Assembly (NCBI GenBank): GCA_014871385.1 | Contig: CM026424.1 | Location: forward strand, 20,241,321 to 20,305,320 | Reading direction: 5' to 3' | From: Ceratodon purpureus | Taxonomy: Eukaryota > Streptophyta > Bryopsida > Pseudoditrichales > Ditrichaceae | Length of the DNA stretch: 64,000 nt | Shown: piece by piece, positions 50,601 to 61,736 of the stretch | How positions within the stretch are numbered: position 1 is the stretch's first letter | Layout of the letters: each line of letters starts with the position of its first letter | Notes under the pieces: generated by a model | Database searches by the model: none | What the model was told of the DNA's origin: nothing | What the model saw: the letters and a program-made list of their open reading frames with translations, nothing else | Made by a program: the position numbers and the translations under genes

Positions 50601-53600
50601 CAGTCCCGGCGGTTTGCCGGACACACAGTTCTTTGGAGACATCCCAAAACATAGTGACGAGGCTGATGTGGGATTCTTTTGGTACTCAGGACTTCTGAGA
50701 GCATAACATTGACACAAAGGTGCACTTCGGGCTCGTTCTTTCAGAGGAGAACATGGCATGAGCTGGCAGAAAGCCTAGTCAAGAAATTCAAGCTCACTGC
50801 TACAATCACCACAAGTAACATGCACTTATTCGATTGTAGAGGCCTCATCAAGAAATATGACAGTCCAGAGCGGAGTATGACCCAGGATGTACGGTATGTT
50901 TAAGGAATTGCTCTCGTCTTCAGTGTATGATTTTCAGATCCGTCGGTGTAATGCCAGGAATAATGCATGTCTGAACTGTCCCGAGGGGGGCGTCGTATCT
51001 TCATTTAAATGCCACCTATTTCAGTTAATTTGATGGTGGTACTTGACATAGACTGTTGTCTGTCTTATGGCAGTTCTCGACGACTTCTATCACATCCGTT
51101 CGGAGCTCTAGGCGAAGAGAAAGGTAGTGCTATTGTTTTGTCGCACATTTCTATTTGAAATGGAGTATTGGTTATTTATGTACCAGGTTCAAGTTCTTAA
51201 TGTCTGTGATCTAACTTTCTGTCAACTCTATTGAATGCAGACTGTCCGACTCCATAACCTCCAGTAAGAGCTTCCGAAGGTCGACAACAAAGTGAGGTTC
51301 ATTCCTGGTGTGCTGAAGGGTGAAATTGTCGTGAACAACCGCATTCGTGCAGATTTGCGGTATGAGCTTTAGATGAAAGGCTTCACACCATTCCCAAAGA
51401 AAGCAAAGTCATCTGATCCTCCCGTTGTTGGTGCGGATGCCATTACCGAGGACAGTGAAGAGGTGCAGTTCCTAACCTCTGAAGTAGTGATAGGTAGGCT
51501 TCCCCCAGGACTTATCACTCATGAAGAGGGCTTTCTATTTACATTTACGCTTTATATTTACTACATGTTTCTCCATGACCTGCGATAATCAGAATACTCA
51601 ATTGGTAGTCATTCAATGTTATGTTAATAAACATGTGAAGCGGTCATTCAGACTGTAGCATTCCTATTCAGTTATGGTAGTACATGCACACATATTCTAA
51701 ATTCTGTACTGTTTGATGTGGTACAGATCCAAACGTGATATTGTCGGATTGCATGTCGGCTACGTACACGGTTTCGTCCAGGAGAAGAGGGCATGTCACT
51801 GCAGATGTACCAGAACACCATATACTCCAGCATATATCGTGAAAGTAAGTACTTTGACTCAGTGCAGTATCGAGTGTTCTCTCTTCGAAAGATTAATCGG
51901 TCGGATGAACTGAACGTGTTTACAATAGTCAAACGTCGTAAGAGAGGTATCGTTGTGATTATTTGGATCGCTAACCCTACATTTAGATAATGATTTCATG
52001 GCAGAAGTAGAACGTCTCACCTTGCTTGCTACAAGGTCTGAATTGTCCATTGAGGAGGTATGTGACTGCGTTTGCTCAGAAAAGATGTCGGCTGTGGAGG
52101 TCACTGGAGATTGACAATACGTTTGTTGGGGATGGACTGCAGGCTACTCTATCAGTTCCACCGCAACCACGTGGAGTTCCGTAATGGCCATTTAAATGGG
52201 GAATAAATGAAGACCGTCGTAGACCAGCGGCGACACTGAGTCGCCGAGGCAGGGACTCAGATTCGCGTAGAGATCACGTCAATTAGGCAGGGGTTGGTCG
52301 ATGCGTGACCACATAGCAAGGAGATAATCCGTCGTTGTCATGTGTATGTCCTCATCATCTGTTGAGTGCCTGATGTTTTTCCGTTACCTGCAGATCCGTC
52401 CTTGAAATCAGGCAGCGTGACCTAGAGCAGCAGTGCAAGGGAGTGGACGGGGCGCTGGCGGAGAGGCAGAAATCACTGAGAGAAGAGGAGCTCAGCTGTG
52501 CGAATATGCGCCGACGACGTGAGAGCATGGTGGCGCACTTCGAAGAGGAGAGGCGGAACTGTGACGATTTCGAAGACACGGAAATCCAGAGAATAGGGGA
52601 GACGTCGATGGAGGAGGACGAGGAGCTCAGAACAATCGATAGGGACTTGGAGTTCGGAATGCATATTCTCAGCAGAGAGAGCGCAAGGGCAGAAGAGCTT
52701 CGGAGGGAGCAACAGGGGCTGGAAACCGACTTGAAGAGGGTCGAACACGAGATAAGGGTACGCGGGATTGGGTCCGCACGTTCCGAGATATGGGTAGCGA
52801 AGTTAACCGATCAAGTGCACCTGATGGCCGAAGGGTCCGGGATGGGGACGACACCGCTGCCGATTCGAAACCCTATGCAGCCAGTGCAAGGCAGAGCGAA
52901 GGTTATTTACGTTGAGAACTGCCCTGTTTGCGGTTTCAACTTCAAATGCCATAATATTTCTGTGGCAGAATGCGAATGCACCTATCATCACTTCTGTTTG
53001 GCGGCGTGGTTAAGTGATGGGAGGAGACAGTGCGCGAAATTTGGCTGCTACAAAGATTTCGGGACAGATTGGATGGCCAGTTTTGGAGCGAATCAAGTTC
53101 GCATACCGCCGACACGGCAGCCCAAACAGGAGGGTCTCATGGGCAGATTCAGCAGAGTGGACTCCGGAAACGATGCGGCAGCCGCATCCACGAACTGTAA
53201 GTCCTCAATTTCAGTAATTCCTTCTGAGTAGTGCGGATGTCTGACCACAGTGACTGAGGTACGAGAGGTAAAGCGAGGAAGTGCTTTCACGTGTATACCC
53301 TTCGTCGAAGCATACCCTGGGCATATTAATGACTGGACTAGATGTCCGCCACCTTGGGATGACAGTGCCTGCTCACTTAGCGGTGTCGTTTTCACTGGAT
53401 CGTAGGGGTTAGTCGCTGAATGTTATTACGAATGCCGTTCACTTCACTTCCTCTGCTTGCTTGCCTGGTTCATACTTGGCGGTTTGTGTTTGCTCGTAAC
53501 TCACTTCTATGGCCCTGATTCACTTGAGCAAGTGTATAAGGGCATTGAAAGCGATTTGTCCGTGGGTTGCACGCCGTAATCGGGTTGGGACCCCATTTCG

Positions 53601-55282
53601 GTCCGGCTGGTCAGTTTTTTCGCAGTGGAGTGTAGGAGTGCCAGATTCCCAAAGTAGAAGTTTTCCCATTCACTGTCGAGGTGGTGAGACGGACACGTAA
53701 GAGGCGCTGCACAAGTACGTCGACGCTGCCATTCCAGTTGAGGACTGCGAGGCCACTGCGGCTGCCCTTGCACTTCAACTGTTCGCTTTATTCTCACTGA
53801 AATCTCACTACCAGGGTCGTATAGTTGATAGGGGCACGTCCAATGCACTGGACAAGTACTTTATCGATGTCATTCTACTTTCTCACTAACAGGACACTTT
53901 CGTTTCCCTTACCACTAACTGGCACACTTTATTCTCATTGAAATTTCACGGCGTGTACGTTTTGGGCTGACTTGAATCTTGTGGGGGCTGCAGTTCATGT
54001 GGGAAGTGCTTCTGGAACTCCAGGGTCTGAGGGGCACCACGGACCAGGTACGCCATCGTCGGGGCCCTTGGGAACTCCAGCGTCAGGGAGCTGGAGGACC
54101 CCTTCAGGCAGCGCAGGAAGAATTAATGCTTTCGGCATATTTGGGCCCTTGCACTTCAACTGTTCGCTTTATTCTCACTGAAATCTCACTACCAGGGTCG
54201 TATAGTTGATAGGGGCACGTCCAATGCACTGGACAAGTACTTTATCGATGTCATTCTACTTTCTCACTAACAGGACACTTTCGTTTCCCTTACCACTAAC
54301 TGGCACACTTTATTCTCATTGAAATTTTACGGCGTGTACGTTTAGGGCTGACTTGAATCTTGTGGGGGCTGCAGTTCATGTGGGAAGTGCTTCTGGAACT
54401 CCGGGGTCTGAGGGGCACCACGGACCAGGTACGCCATCGTCGGGGCCCTTGGGAACTCCAGCGTCAGGGAGCTGGAGGACCCCTTCAGGCAGCGCAGGAA
54501 GAATTAATGCTTTCGGCATATTTGGGCCGTTACAGGACGTCACAGGGGGAACAACGGACCAGGTCCGACCGTTGTCAACGCCATCGAAGCCTCCTTCACG
54601 GTCAGAACACACATCGGACGAGAGTATTGTCTATCCGTTGGAAGATGTTTGCCTTAGCCAAGCTCAGCAGTCACCAGAGGCGCGGCCATTCGGGGGAGTA
54701 GAGAACAGAGGCGATGAGGTCATCCCCGAGACATTGGAGGGAGCTGAAGGGGTATTGGACGCGATTCTTCCCCTGGCTGCAGTGATGGTGGACGACGTAG
54801 TGGACGATGCCATCGGGGAGGACGATGACGGAGCCGGAGTGGACGCAACATGCCAGGAGCACGCTGATGTAGATGGAAAATTTCGGGAGTCCTCTCCACA
54901 GGAAGCAGACCCCGCAGAGGAAACAGCGAAGCCAGTGGCCCCGGAGATGGCTTCAAAAACCAGTGGACCGACTGCAAAATCGGAACCCCTCGGTGCGCGC
55001 CGGCAAGCTGCGTTACGGAATACGCTCTGTCCTTCACCTTCTGTGACTCCAGTGGCACCTTCGGAGACAGGGTTACCGTCACGTGTGAGGAAGGCGGCTC
55101 CAGGGCGTGGGCGCGCTACGCAGGGGGCCGCCATAGCTGAGAAATGTCCGACCTTCAAGTCACTGACGCAGGTCGGGGGGCACGACAAATTTAAACCACC
55201 CGCCGCTGTTCCTGTCGCTGGGAAGGGACGGGGGCGTGGAGGGAAGCTCGCGAAGCGCAAGCGGGACGGCAGTAGCCAGTAG
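44650..55282 (+). CDS. Coiled-coil RING-like zinc-finger protein with a 7-kb intron (copy B of the unrecognised family); frameshifted in exon 1
   Basis: Three exons: 44650-45330, 52394-53196 and 54375-55282. Phases fit (2 then 1): the exon 1 donor GT/GTGAGC joins the exon 2 acceptor to give GPKVSVLEIRQRD, and exon 2 joins exon 3 to give STNFHVGSASGTP. Exon 1 holds the shared family domain (KVYQMYLLMYNHPPPNK, RSWLAEREGRAKINWAKFAF). Exon 2 is a long Glu/Arg-rich coiled coil followed by a RING-like finger: CPVCGFNFKC, then CECTYHHFC, then CAKFGC. Exon 3 is Ser/Gly/Pro-rich, then acidic, then ends in a basic RGRGGKLAKRKRDGSS tail that could be a nuclear signal. The three exons sum to 2392 bases; removing one unit of a 10-bp repeat at 44765-44794 makes 794 codons, so the repeat looks like a frame-shifting expansion. 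An ATG at 44750 could start translation past it. The finger could be an E3 ligase; this is inference. Confidence 0.68.
44765..44794. repeat. 10-bp tandem repeat that shifts the reading frame
   Basis: Three units of GGACTGTGCA (the last ends in G) inside exon 1 of the RING-like gene. The frame from the ATG at 44650 ends at a stop at 44809-44811, while the downstream coding frame is offset by one. Two units would connect both frames without a stop. Confidence 0.85.
45386..52057 (+). pseudogene. DNA topoisomerase II pseudogene, intron-containing, nested in an intron
   Basis: Near full-length relic of a eukaryotic type IIA topoisomerase, the ATP-driven enzyme that passes duplexes through double-strand breaks. 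Recognisable in order: QLEHILLRPDTYVGSIEKHT (45.5 kb), DEILVNAADNK with the ATP-site Asn, FGHLLTSSNYND, GGRNGYGAKLANIFSTEF, NDRWEVVISLSEGQFNQV, LTEGDSAKALA (TOPRIM, 47.76 kb), MIMTDQ and DHDGSH on two exons (48.16 and 48.35 kb), GQFGTRE, SPPYIFT with the catalytic Tyr (49.9 kb; the usual preceding Arg is Pro), SNMHLFD, MKGFTPFPKKA, and EVERLTLLATRSE at 52.0 kb. GT-AG introns remain, so it came from genomic DNA, not a retrocopy. Lesions include TGA at 45593-45595, TGA at 46581-46583, a frame slip near 48.43 kb, TAA and TGA at about 50.46-50.47 kb and TAG at about 51.37 kb. It lies wholly inside intron 1 (45331-52393) of the RING-like gene, same strand. Confidence 0.9.
53764..54528. repeat. 381-bp tandem duplication over a splice acceptor
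   Basis: Two head-to-tail units, 53764-54144 and 54145-54525, with identity running three bases further. I count three mismatches by eye over the unit, so the event is recent. Each unit contains the end of intron 2, the acceptor (GGCTGCAG/TT at 53993/53994 and 54374/54375) and about 150 bp of exon 3 of the RING-like gene. Only the second unit runs on into the rest of exon 3. Confidence 0.93.
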
Positions 55283-57792
55283 CATCGTCTGCTTTTCTCC
55301 ATGCACAGAACACGAGTCCGGTCTCCTCCCGATGTGAGATGTAATTACAGTATGCTCTCCAAGTGGACGACCAGAATACAACGTTGCCGGAGGGTGCGGA
55401 GGTGTTTCCAACTGCGATCTCCTTTTGATTTTTTGATGACCTTCGCAGGTCTAGGATTATACAGTAATACGCACTGAGTTGGGTGTTGCCCGAAAGGCCC
55501 GCTTCGGGTGTCTTACCGTTATAGAGAAGATTACGTAGGACGCAAGCGCGTGACAGAGGGCTCTCATTATTTCTTGCTGGAATTTTTTGCACCAGCTTTG
55601 GGAATTGTGTGCGCTTCTTGCGTAGGTTCCAGACGGTATTAGTAGCTAGTGATAATCCAGATTTCAACTGCTTCGCTGTTTTTCATGTACATGAAGTCAT
55701 GCGGACTAAATGGATAGGTTGGGATTGCTGGAAATTGTTCTTATTCATATCTCTTGAGGTGATGCTGGAAACGAGCTACGGATTGTATGATTTCACAATT
55801 GGGGTGTTGATGAGCGTGGTGGTAAGGGACAATGTCGGTTTCTGTTTGCGTGACAGTCGGTCACCGGAAGTGGGGTCGATTGGCCTTCCAGTTCCATTGA
55901 AGCAAACCACTGCCGTTTACTCTGTTCCAATAAACCAAGGGGTTGAAAGTGATGGAAGGGTGTTCTGAAATTCCGCCTCCCTTCTGCGGAGATGTTGTAG
56001 CTCACTGTGACATCGGCGTGGCATTAGGATTCTCTGTATTACTAGAGTGCGGGGTTCGTTTCTATTTCAGCAATGTTTAAGATGGTGATGCATATGAGTA
56101 GGTGTAACTTGCACTCATTTGGTTTCATTATTTCCTGTGAGACTTGTTTCCCAATGTCACTTCACCAGGTTTCGACGCGCATGCACGAGTTTGTTTCCAC
56201 TTGCATTTTTTTGGTGAGAACGTGACAAAGGGATTATGCCGTGGTGCTAAGCGGGCAAAGGCCAGAGTTGCCGGTCGCCTACAACCATACGAGAATCGGG
56301 AACATGGTGAGGGCGTGTTGGGATGCTGATCCACAGAACTAGCCATTGTTCAAAAACATTTGCCAGGCGATATAGAGTGAGGTGAATTCTAGGCGAGGAA
56401 GAAAGAGGGATGCATCCCTGGCAACGTCGGGTTTAGAGTACGAACCAGGGTTCTACAGAGTTAATTTGTGTGCCACACGGAAATGGCAAGTCCCTTAGAT
56501 TGCTCCCCGGTGACTTCCTCTACTTATCCGTTTGGGATTTTGAAGGAGACTCCGATTCAGAGCAGGAACGGAGCGCTGAGTGGGCATGTGGAGAAAAATA
56601 AGCATGTTCGTATCTCAGGTTACATAATTCCCAGTGAGTGGCAAACATCCTTCGAATTAGTCACTCGGCTTCGAATAACTCCATTCAAATCAACGGCTGC
56701 TTGCAAAGCTTCGTATGAAGGGAAATCATATTCCGATCGACATATCGTTCCGGCAAGGGAGGTGAGCACGTATTTACAAAATCCACGCATATGGGCAGTG
56801 GAAAGTGAACTGGAAAGCGAAGTGTTCGGATATGGGAAGTACGAAGTGCTCTGCAAAGCAAAGTCTCCGTTGATGGGCACTGGGAAGTGAAGTGGAATGT
56901 TAGAGTACCCAGAAACATATACACCGGGAGCAACAGAGACATATATGCAGGAAGGGACATGGGTCTTCTCTGAGATTCGATTGCTCTCGAGGAAGAAGCT
57001 GGAGGTGATCAGAATACTCTGAAAACTAGAGGTTCATTACTGGCAGCACGGTAAAGCTTGAGTCCGTGCACTACACTTGTAACATTTGGACTTGTATGAA
57101 AGGGGCAGGACAACGGTTTTAAGTGAGGACTCTGTACGGTCTGAGTCTCTGTGTCAAGCTTGTCACAGTATCTTGACAAAAGGGTGACTTCTATACTGCA
57201 TTCTCAAGATTCGACACGGGAGTCAGGACGAACAGGAAGCCATCCGGGAAGTACTATTACTGAATTTCGCTGTGGGGCAGAGTTTCTCATCATGCTCTGA
57301 GTCTCTCCATGTCGATTACAACCAAAATGCCTTCGTTTTTATCAACGTCTAATGTTTCAAGGCAGCTTCTGTGTACAATTTACGGGAGTACTAGAGACGT
57401 AAAAGACCAGCCTGGATTGAAGTCTAGTTCTCTACAGTCATAGGTAATATGTTTCGCAAAGAGCTAGAATGCGATGCAAGTTCTGGAAAAGAACATCGGA
57501 TGCTCTGGCTTGAACTTCAGTTCCGGAGGAGCCTGAATTCCATTAGGAGCGCTTGCGCCCTTCTCTCCACTCCTCACAGAAGATGTGCACATATGAACCC
57601 CGGCAATTCAACTTCTCCTGATGAGGCTGCAAAATGGAGATCATTGCTCCCACTACTACCCAAAATTTCCGGTGCGAACGTGGAGACCTACTTGTCCTCG
57701 CTTAGGCATAGTCTTCCTCGTCATCTGATACTGCCAGGGTCCGGGTCCTGTTGGTGTCTGTCCAGAAAGAGTCAGAGTACGAGTTAACAACC
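55283..57792. other. Convergent spacer between the RING-like gene and copy C
   Basis: About 2.5 kb. Open frames at 55609-55968, 56468-56890 and 57449-57787 (plus strand) are 110-140 codons long but show no domain, no relation to neighbours that I can see and no paired splice sites. They are left unannotated. The start of the interval is probably 3' untranslated region. Confidence 0.45.
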
Positions 57793-59547
57793 TTACAGAG
57801 TGCGAAAATGGGATGTAGCCAAATATTCTGCAACGTATGGACTCGGTAGGTTATCGAACTGACATTCGTTTCTTTGTTTACCTGTTGGTAGATGCAGGGG
57901 TAGGCGCTTGAAAGGCAGAGGTGAGTAAGGGCTGGTCATTGTCGGCGGCGCTGGATTTGCATAGTCCTCGTCCTCCTGCTCTTCAGTCACCGTCTGCGTC
58001 CCCCCGGGTGGCTCGAAAAACTCATCTGCAAAAGTGTACTCAACGGTGTGAGCGACCACAGTAACGTAGATTTGCAGTCAGGGAATTTGATGATGTTCCC
58101 GCCACTACTGCCTACAGATGGGATATTGAAATTACCAGAATCGGACATCATGCTCTCAATTCCCCGTTGCACGGCCTTGGCCCGCTCGCTCTTCAGCCAG
58201 GATTCCTGGACGTCTTCCACCGCCCGCCGTTTGCGCCTCTCCGCGTCCAGCTCATCTCCACGGTCGTACAGGTAATTCAGCTTCTGACAGCCCGTCATTT
58301 CGTGGTAGCCATCCGCCTTGGCACGCTCTTCCACTGCGTTCATGGAGGACGTTTCAGGTTAGCCGACACACAGCTGATATGTATACAGAGCATGTCATTG
58401 CAGGAGTACATTTCAAACACTTACTCTGCCCGATGATGTAGTCGTCGTCGTCGTGCTTACGCTTCCCCTTCCCCTTTGGAGTGCTGACGGGGCGTGCTGG
58501 AACGTGCCGGGCCATGTCGTTGGCGACGTCTCCAACTTGCGCAGATGCTGTGGCACCTGCGGCGCCCGAATGTAGGCGCGTCAGAATCGGGAGCAATCAC
58601 GACACACAGTGCAGAATTCAGAGCCGTCTCAGTCAACAGTAAGAATCATGTAAATTCACTGCTGTGCTTAATTGCAGTACCTTCTGGCGCGATGTTTGAC
58701 AGAAGGTCGTCGTCGTCGCTGGCATCACTGTCCGCTTCTGTCTCGCTGGGGTAGCCTGCACAGAAGTTGTACCCAGTGGTTAAGTAGTCTTCAGAAATGG
58801 GATAGATCGTCATGAGGTTATGTTCCATACACATGCTAGCTGTGAACATCAAACTTAGGATTGAGACAGTCCTTAACCTTGTTCCACTCGGAGAGAGCAA
58901 TAAGCCGGTCGGTGCACAGTGCTGGGCGGGACCTCCGGCAGAGCCAATGTGAGATCGAACCCCTGCAGAAGGTTAGGGTCAAGTAGATCAGGATTCCGAT
59001 TGACCTCCCAATCATCCGGAGCTCCGGTCAGAGTACCCTCGTCGAGGTCAAGTTTCTTAATCTCGTTTGGGGGAAACGGCTGTCCAGTCTCGCGACAGTG
59101 CCGCCGTAGTTCCTCAAACGTCTTGAAATCCTTCTTCCCACGAGCACATATCTTCGCAGCGAACGTGGCCCAGTCCACTGCGAACCCATGCTTCTCTGCG
59201 ATTAAACCCCTGGCAAATGCTAACCCAATGCATCTGTATCGCCCCATTGGACGCTGGTGCGTAATCTGATACAGTCGCTCGATCCTGTAGCACTGCCGCG
59301 GGCTCTCACTCTCACCGGGCTTCGCGTACCAGAATTTCCCACCTTTCATTGGTCCCCATCGCCTCTCACACATGGATTTGGAAGCAACGTTGTGGGGCAT
59401 GGAGAAAGCTTCTGTGGCAGCTGCACCCGGGACGTATCCACGGTTGTTCAGGCCTGCCTCCTCGTGGAACCATCTCGGGCCCCCCTTCGCCCGCGCTCCA
59501 GGAACTCGTGCTCTGGCCGGTGGCATCTGGTTATGCAGAATGGCCAT
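57793..59547 (-). CDS. Unrecognised moss family protein, copy C, six exons, intact
   Basis: Minus-strand exons 59547-58878, 58755-58681, 58556-58425, 58333-58136, 58025-57882 and 57827-57793 join with GT-AG sites, all in phase 1, to 417 residues with no stop. Exon 1 carries the family domain: WFHEEAGLNNRGYVPG, ESPRQCYRIERLYQITHQRP, GLAFARGLIAEKHGFAVDWA, FAAKICARGKKD and GAPDDWEVNR. Exon 2 is acidic (SDASDDDDLLSN). Exon 3 ends in KGKGKRKHDDDDYIIGQ, a possible nuclear signal beside an Asp run. Exon 4 is a charged helix, probably a coiled coil (DRGDELDAERRKRRAVEDVQ). Exon 5 is Pro- and Glu-rich. Copy A at 42.2-42.8 kb matches exon 1, and exon 1 of the RING-like gene carries a more distant version. 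I do not recognise the domain; nuclear location is an inference. Confidence 0.72.
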
Positions 59548-59933
59548 GGCAGATAATTAGCGAGAGCAACCCTACCACAGTCTACAACTTTACAGAGAAT
59601 TACTTGAACAGCGTTTCCCTGGCAATCAAGCGACGATACCCAGATACAGAACGTGTGAAAAAGTTGCGTAGAACAACGTCAGACAGGAGGACTGAGACAC
59701 ATCTGTCACGGACACACGGCGGCAATTCCTGACGTTTACACCGTGACGTTCGCAGGTTGCAGGGTTCTAATGTCTTGGCAGAAACTTACCCTATACAGTA
59801 CACACAGCCCATGACCTACACCCTCGCATAAAAGAGGATCGTAGAAAGAATTGAGCGACAGAAGCTGTGTCGACCTGAGGATTAGGTTTACTACAATTAC
59901 TACACATTGCAAGTAGAGGGGAGGTGATCATGG

Positions 59934-60060
59934 CACGAAGCATACCTCTGGATGCTGTAGTCGCAGGGACGGAGAGCTTTGCTCGAAGGCGAGCTTGCCC
60001 GAAGGAGTGGTGTGGATCAGAGAGACTGCCCTCCAAAGCACGCGAAGACGAATGCAGAGT
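59934..60060. repeat. 127-bp direct repeat, unit 1
   Basis: Starts CACGAAGCATACCTCTGG and ends near AAGACGAATGCAGAG. The partner lies 644 bp downstream at 60578-60704. The two share most positions but differ at many single bases, so the duplication is older than the 381-bp one. Confidence 0.8.
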
Positions 60061-60577
60061 TGAGAACGTCGAGGTGAGTCCTTGCCTGCGAGGAGATTTT
60101 TCCAGCAGATGAATACAGCACGATGTAGAGGAAGAAACAGCATTTTCTGAGTCAAGTTGCCTTCATTCCGGTGAACTATCCTTCAAGCTCTAGCCCACGC
60201 AGTGATCTCCAGGACTTCTATCAATTACAGACGGAAAAACAAGGAGGACTCTCTTAACCTCTGCCTACGTACACGAAGCGTGAACTCAAGTTTTCACAAT
60301 GAAGAGAGAAAACCATACGCATGGAGGGTTTATACATCCTCACCTGAAACCGAAACGCAGGTAATGTCGTGCTGCCCAGTTTCAGCCCAAAACGGGATGT
60401 AGCCAGAAATGAACACTCTTCGCACCGCAAGCTTCCAACTTTCCCCTGCTAAGAACACCAGAAAGCAGGATTTACTGCTCGGCTCTGCTCAACAACTAAA
60501 AACACATCTGATTCACTTAACCAACTCCTCATATTCCGGAACTCTCTCACTACCACGAAAAACTCTTCCTAAAGGAT

Positions 60578-60704
60578 CACGAAGCATACCTCTGGGTGCT
60601 GTACTCGCAGGGACGGAGAGCCAGAACCGATGGAGAGCTTGTCCGAAGGAGTGTTGCGGATCAGAGAAACTCCACTCCTTAGCACGCGAAGACGAGTGCA
60701 GAGA
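60578..60704. repeat. 127-bp direct repeat, unit 2
   Basis: Partner of 59934-60060, same orientation and length, starting CACGAAGCATACCTCTGG and ending near AAGACGAGTGCAGAG. Nothing coding is conserved between the two. Confidence 0.8.
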
Positions 60705-61351
60705 GAGAGTACTGGACAATGTCGGAAATGCAGAGTGAGAGTAGTGGGACAATGTCGGAAATGGGGAAGAGATGGGGGCCTCAGGCAGGGGGAATTAGGG
60801 TTCCCAGCTGACTTGATTGCCGCTGTCGTGGTGTCTCCACTCCGTCGTAACCCGTCCACTCAGGCGCAAAGGTGACATGCCACCTCCGCCAAGAGCCGTC
60901 ACCTCGCTAGGCAACCCAGACATGGCCTTCCAGGATCACCTCGTCGAATTGATGAAGTGATGGCACCCAAACAGTCTCTTGAAGCGACTCGAATCCCGAT
61001 TTCTGGACAGCGCATGAGTACTGCGCAGACGCCATCAGAGGAATCTAGTTTAGCATCCACCCCAGAAAATGTCGCCGTGTTAATCTTGCCCATGTAAAGG
61101 CATATCTAATCCCACACGCATTCAGCCACTTCTTCACTCTCCTGGTCTTGCTACGAGTGCTGTCGCCCACGGGAGAACCAAATGACAATGCTTAACACGC
61201 GGGATACCACCCCGGTTGGCGTACTCGAAAAGAAGAAGAAGAAGTGCGTAAAAGAAAATCCAGATTTTTAAAAAAGAAAGAATTACATGCTCTCCTTCAG
61301 CGTCCGGCAGCCACTGCAGTGTCCAAAGTGGTTCACTTCTCTGGCAGATCA

Positions 61352-61736
61352 CTTCACTTGACTTGACACTTCACTTAGCTCCTGCCACTGACACTACTCA
61401 CTTATCACTTGACACTTGACAGAACCCTGGACATATCACTTCACTTATCACTTGACATATCACTGGACACTTGACAGAACGCTTGACATATCACTTGACA
61501 TATCAAAATCACTTGACATATCAAAATCACTTGACACAGCACTTGGCATATCACTGGACACTTGACAGAACGCTTGATATATCACTTGAAATATCAAAAT
61601 CACTTGACATATCAAAATCACTTGACACAGCCTCAGACAGAGCACCAGTCGCCTGCCACCCTTCACTTGACATATCACCTCACTTGACTGATCACTTCAC
61701 AAACACCGTCAACTGACACTTGACAGATCACTTCGC
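61352..61736. repeat. CACTTGACA/TATCACTTGACA short tandem repeat array
   Basis: Imperfect array built from CACTTGACA alternating with TATCA, AAAATCA and CAGAACG spacers. A longer unit (61469-61551 against 61570-61632) is itself repeated, showing higher-order structure. It is the boundary between the paralogue cluster and the isomerase fragment. Confidence 0.85.

Noticed and set aside
45386-52057. Topoisomerase II of giant-virus origin
   Set aside because: Regular spliceosomal introns throughout and close match to plant TOP2 motifs argue for a nuclear gene relic rather than a viral insertion.
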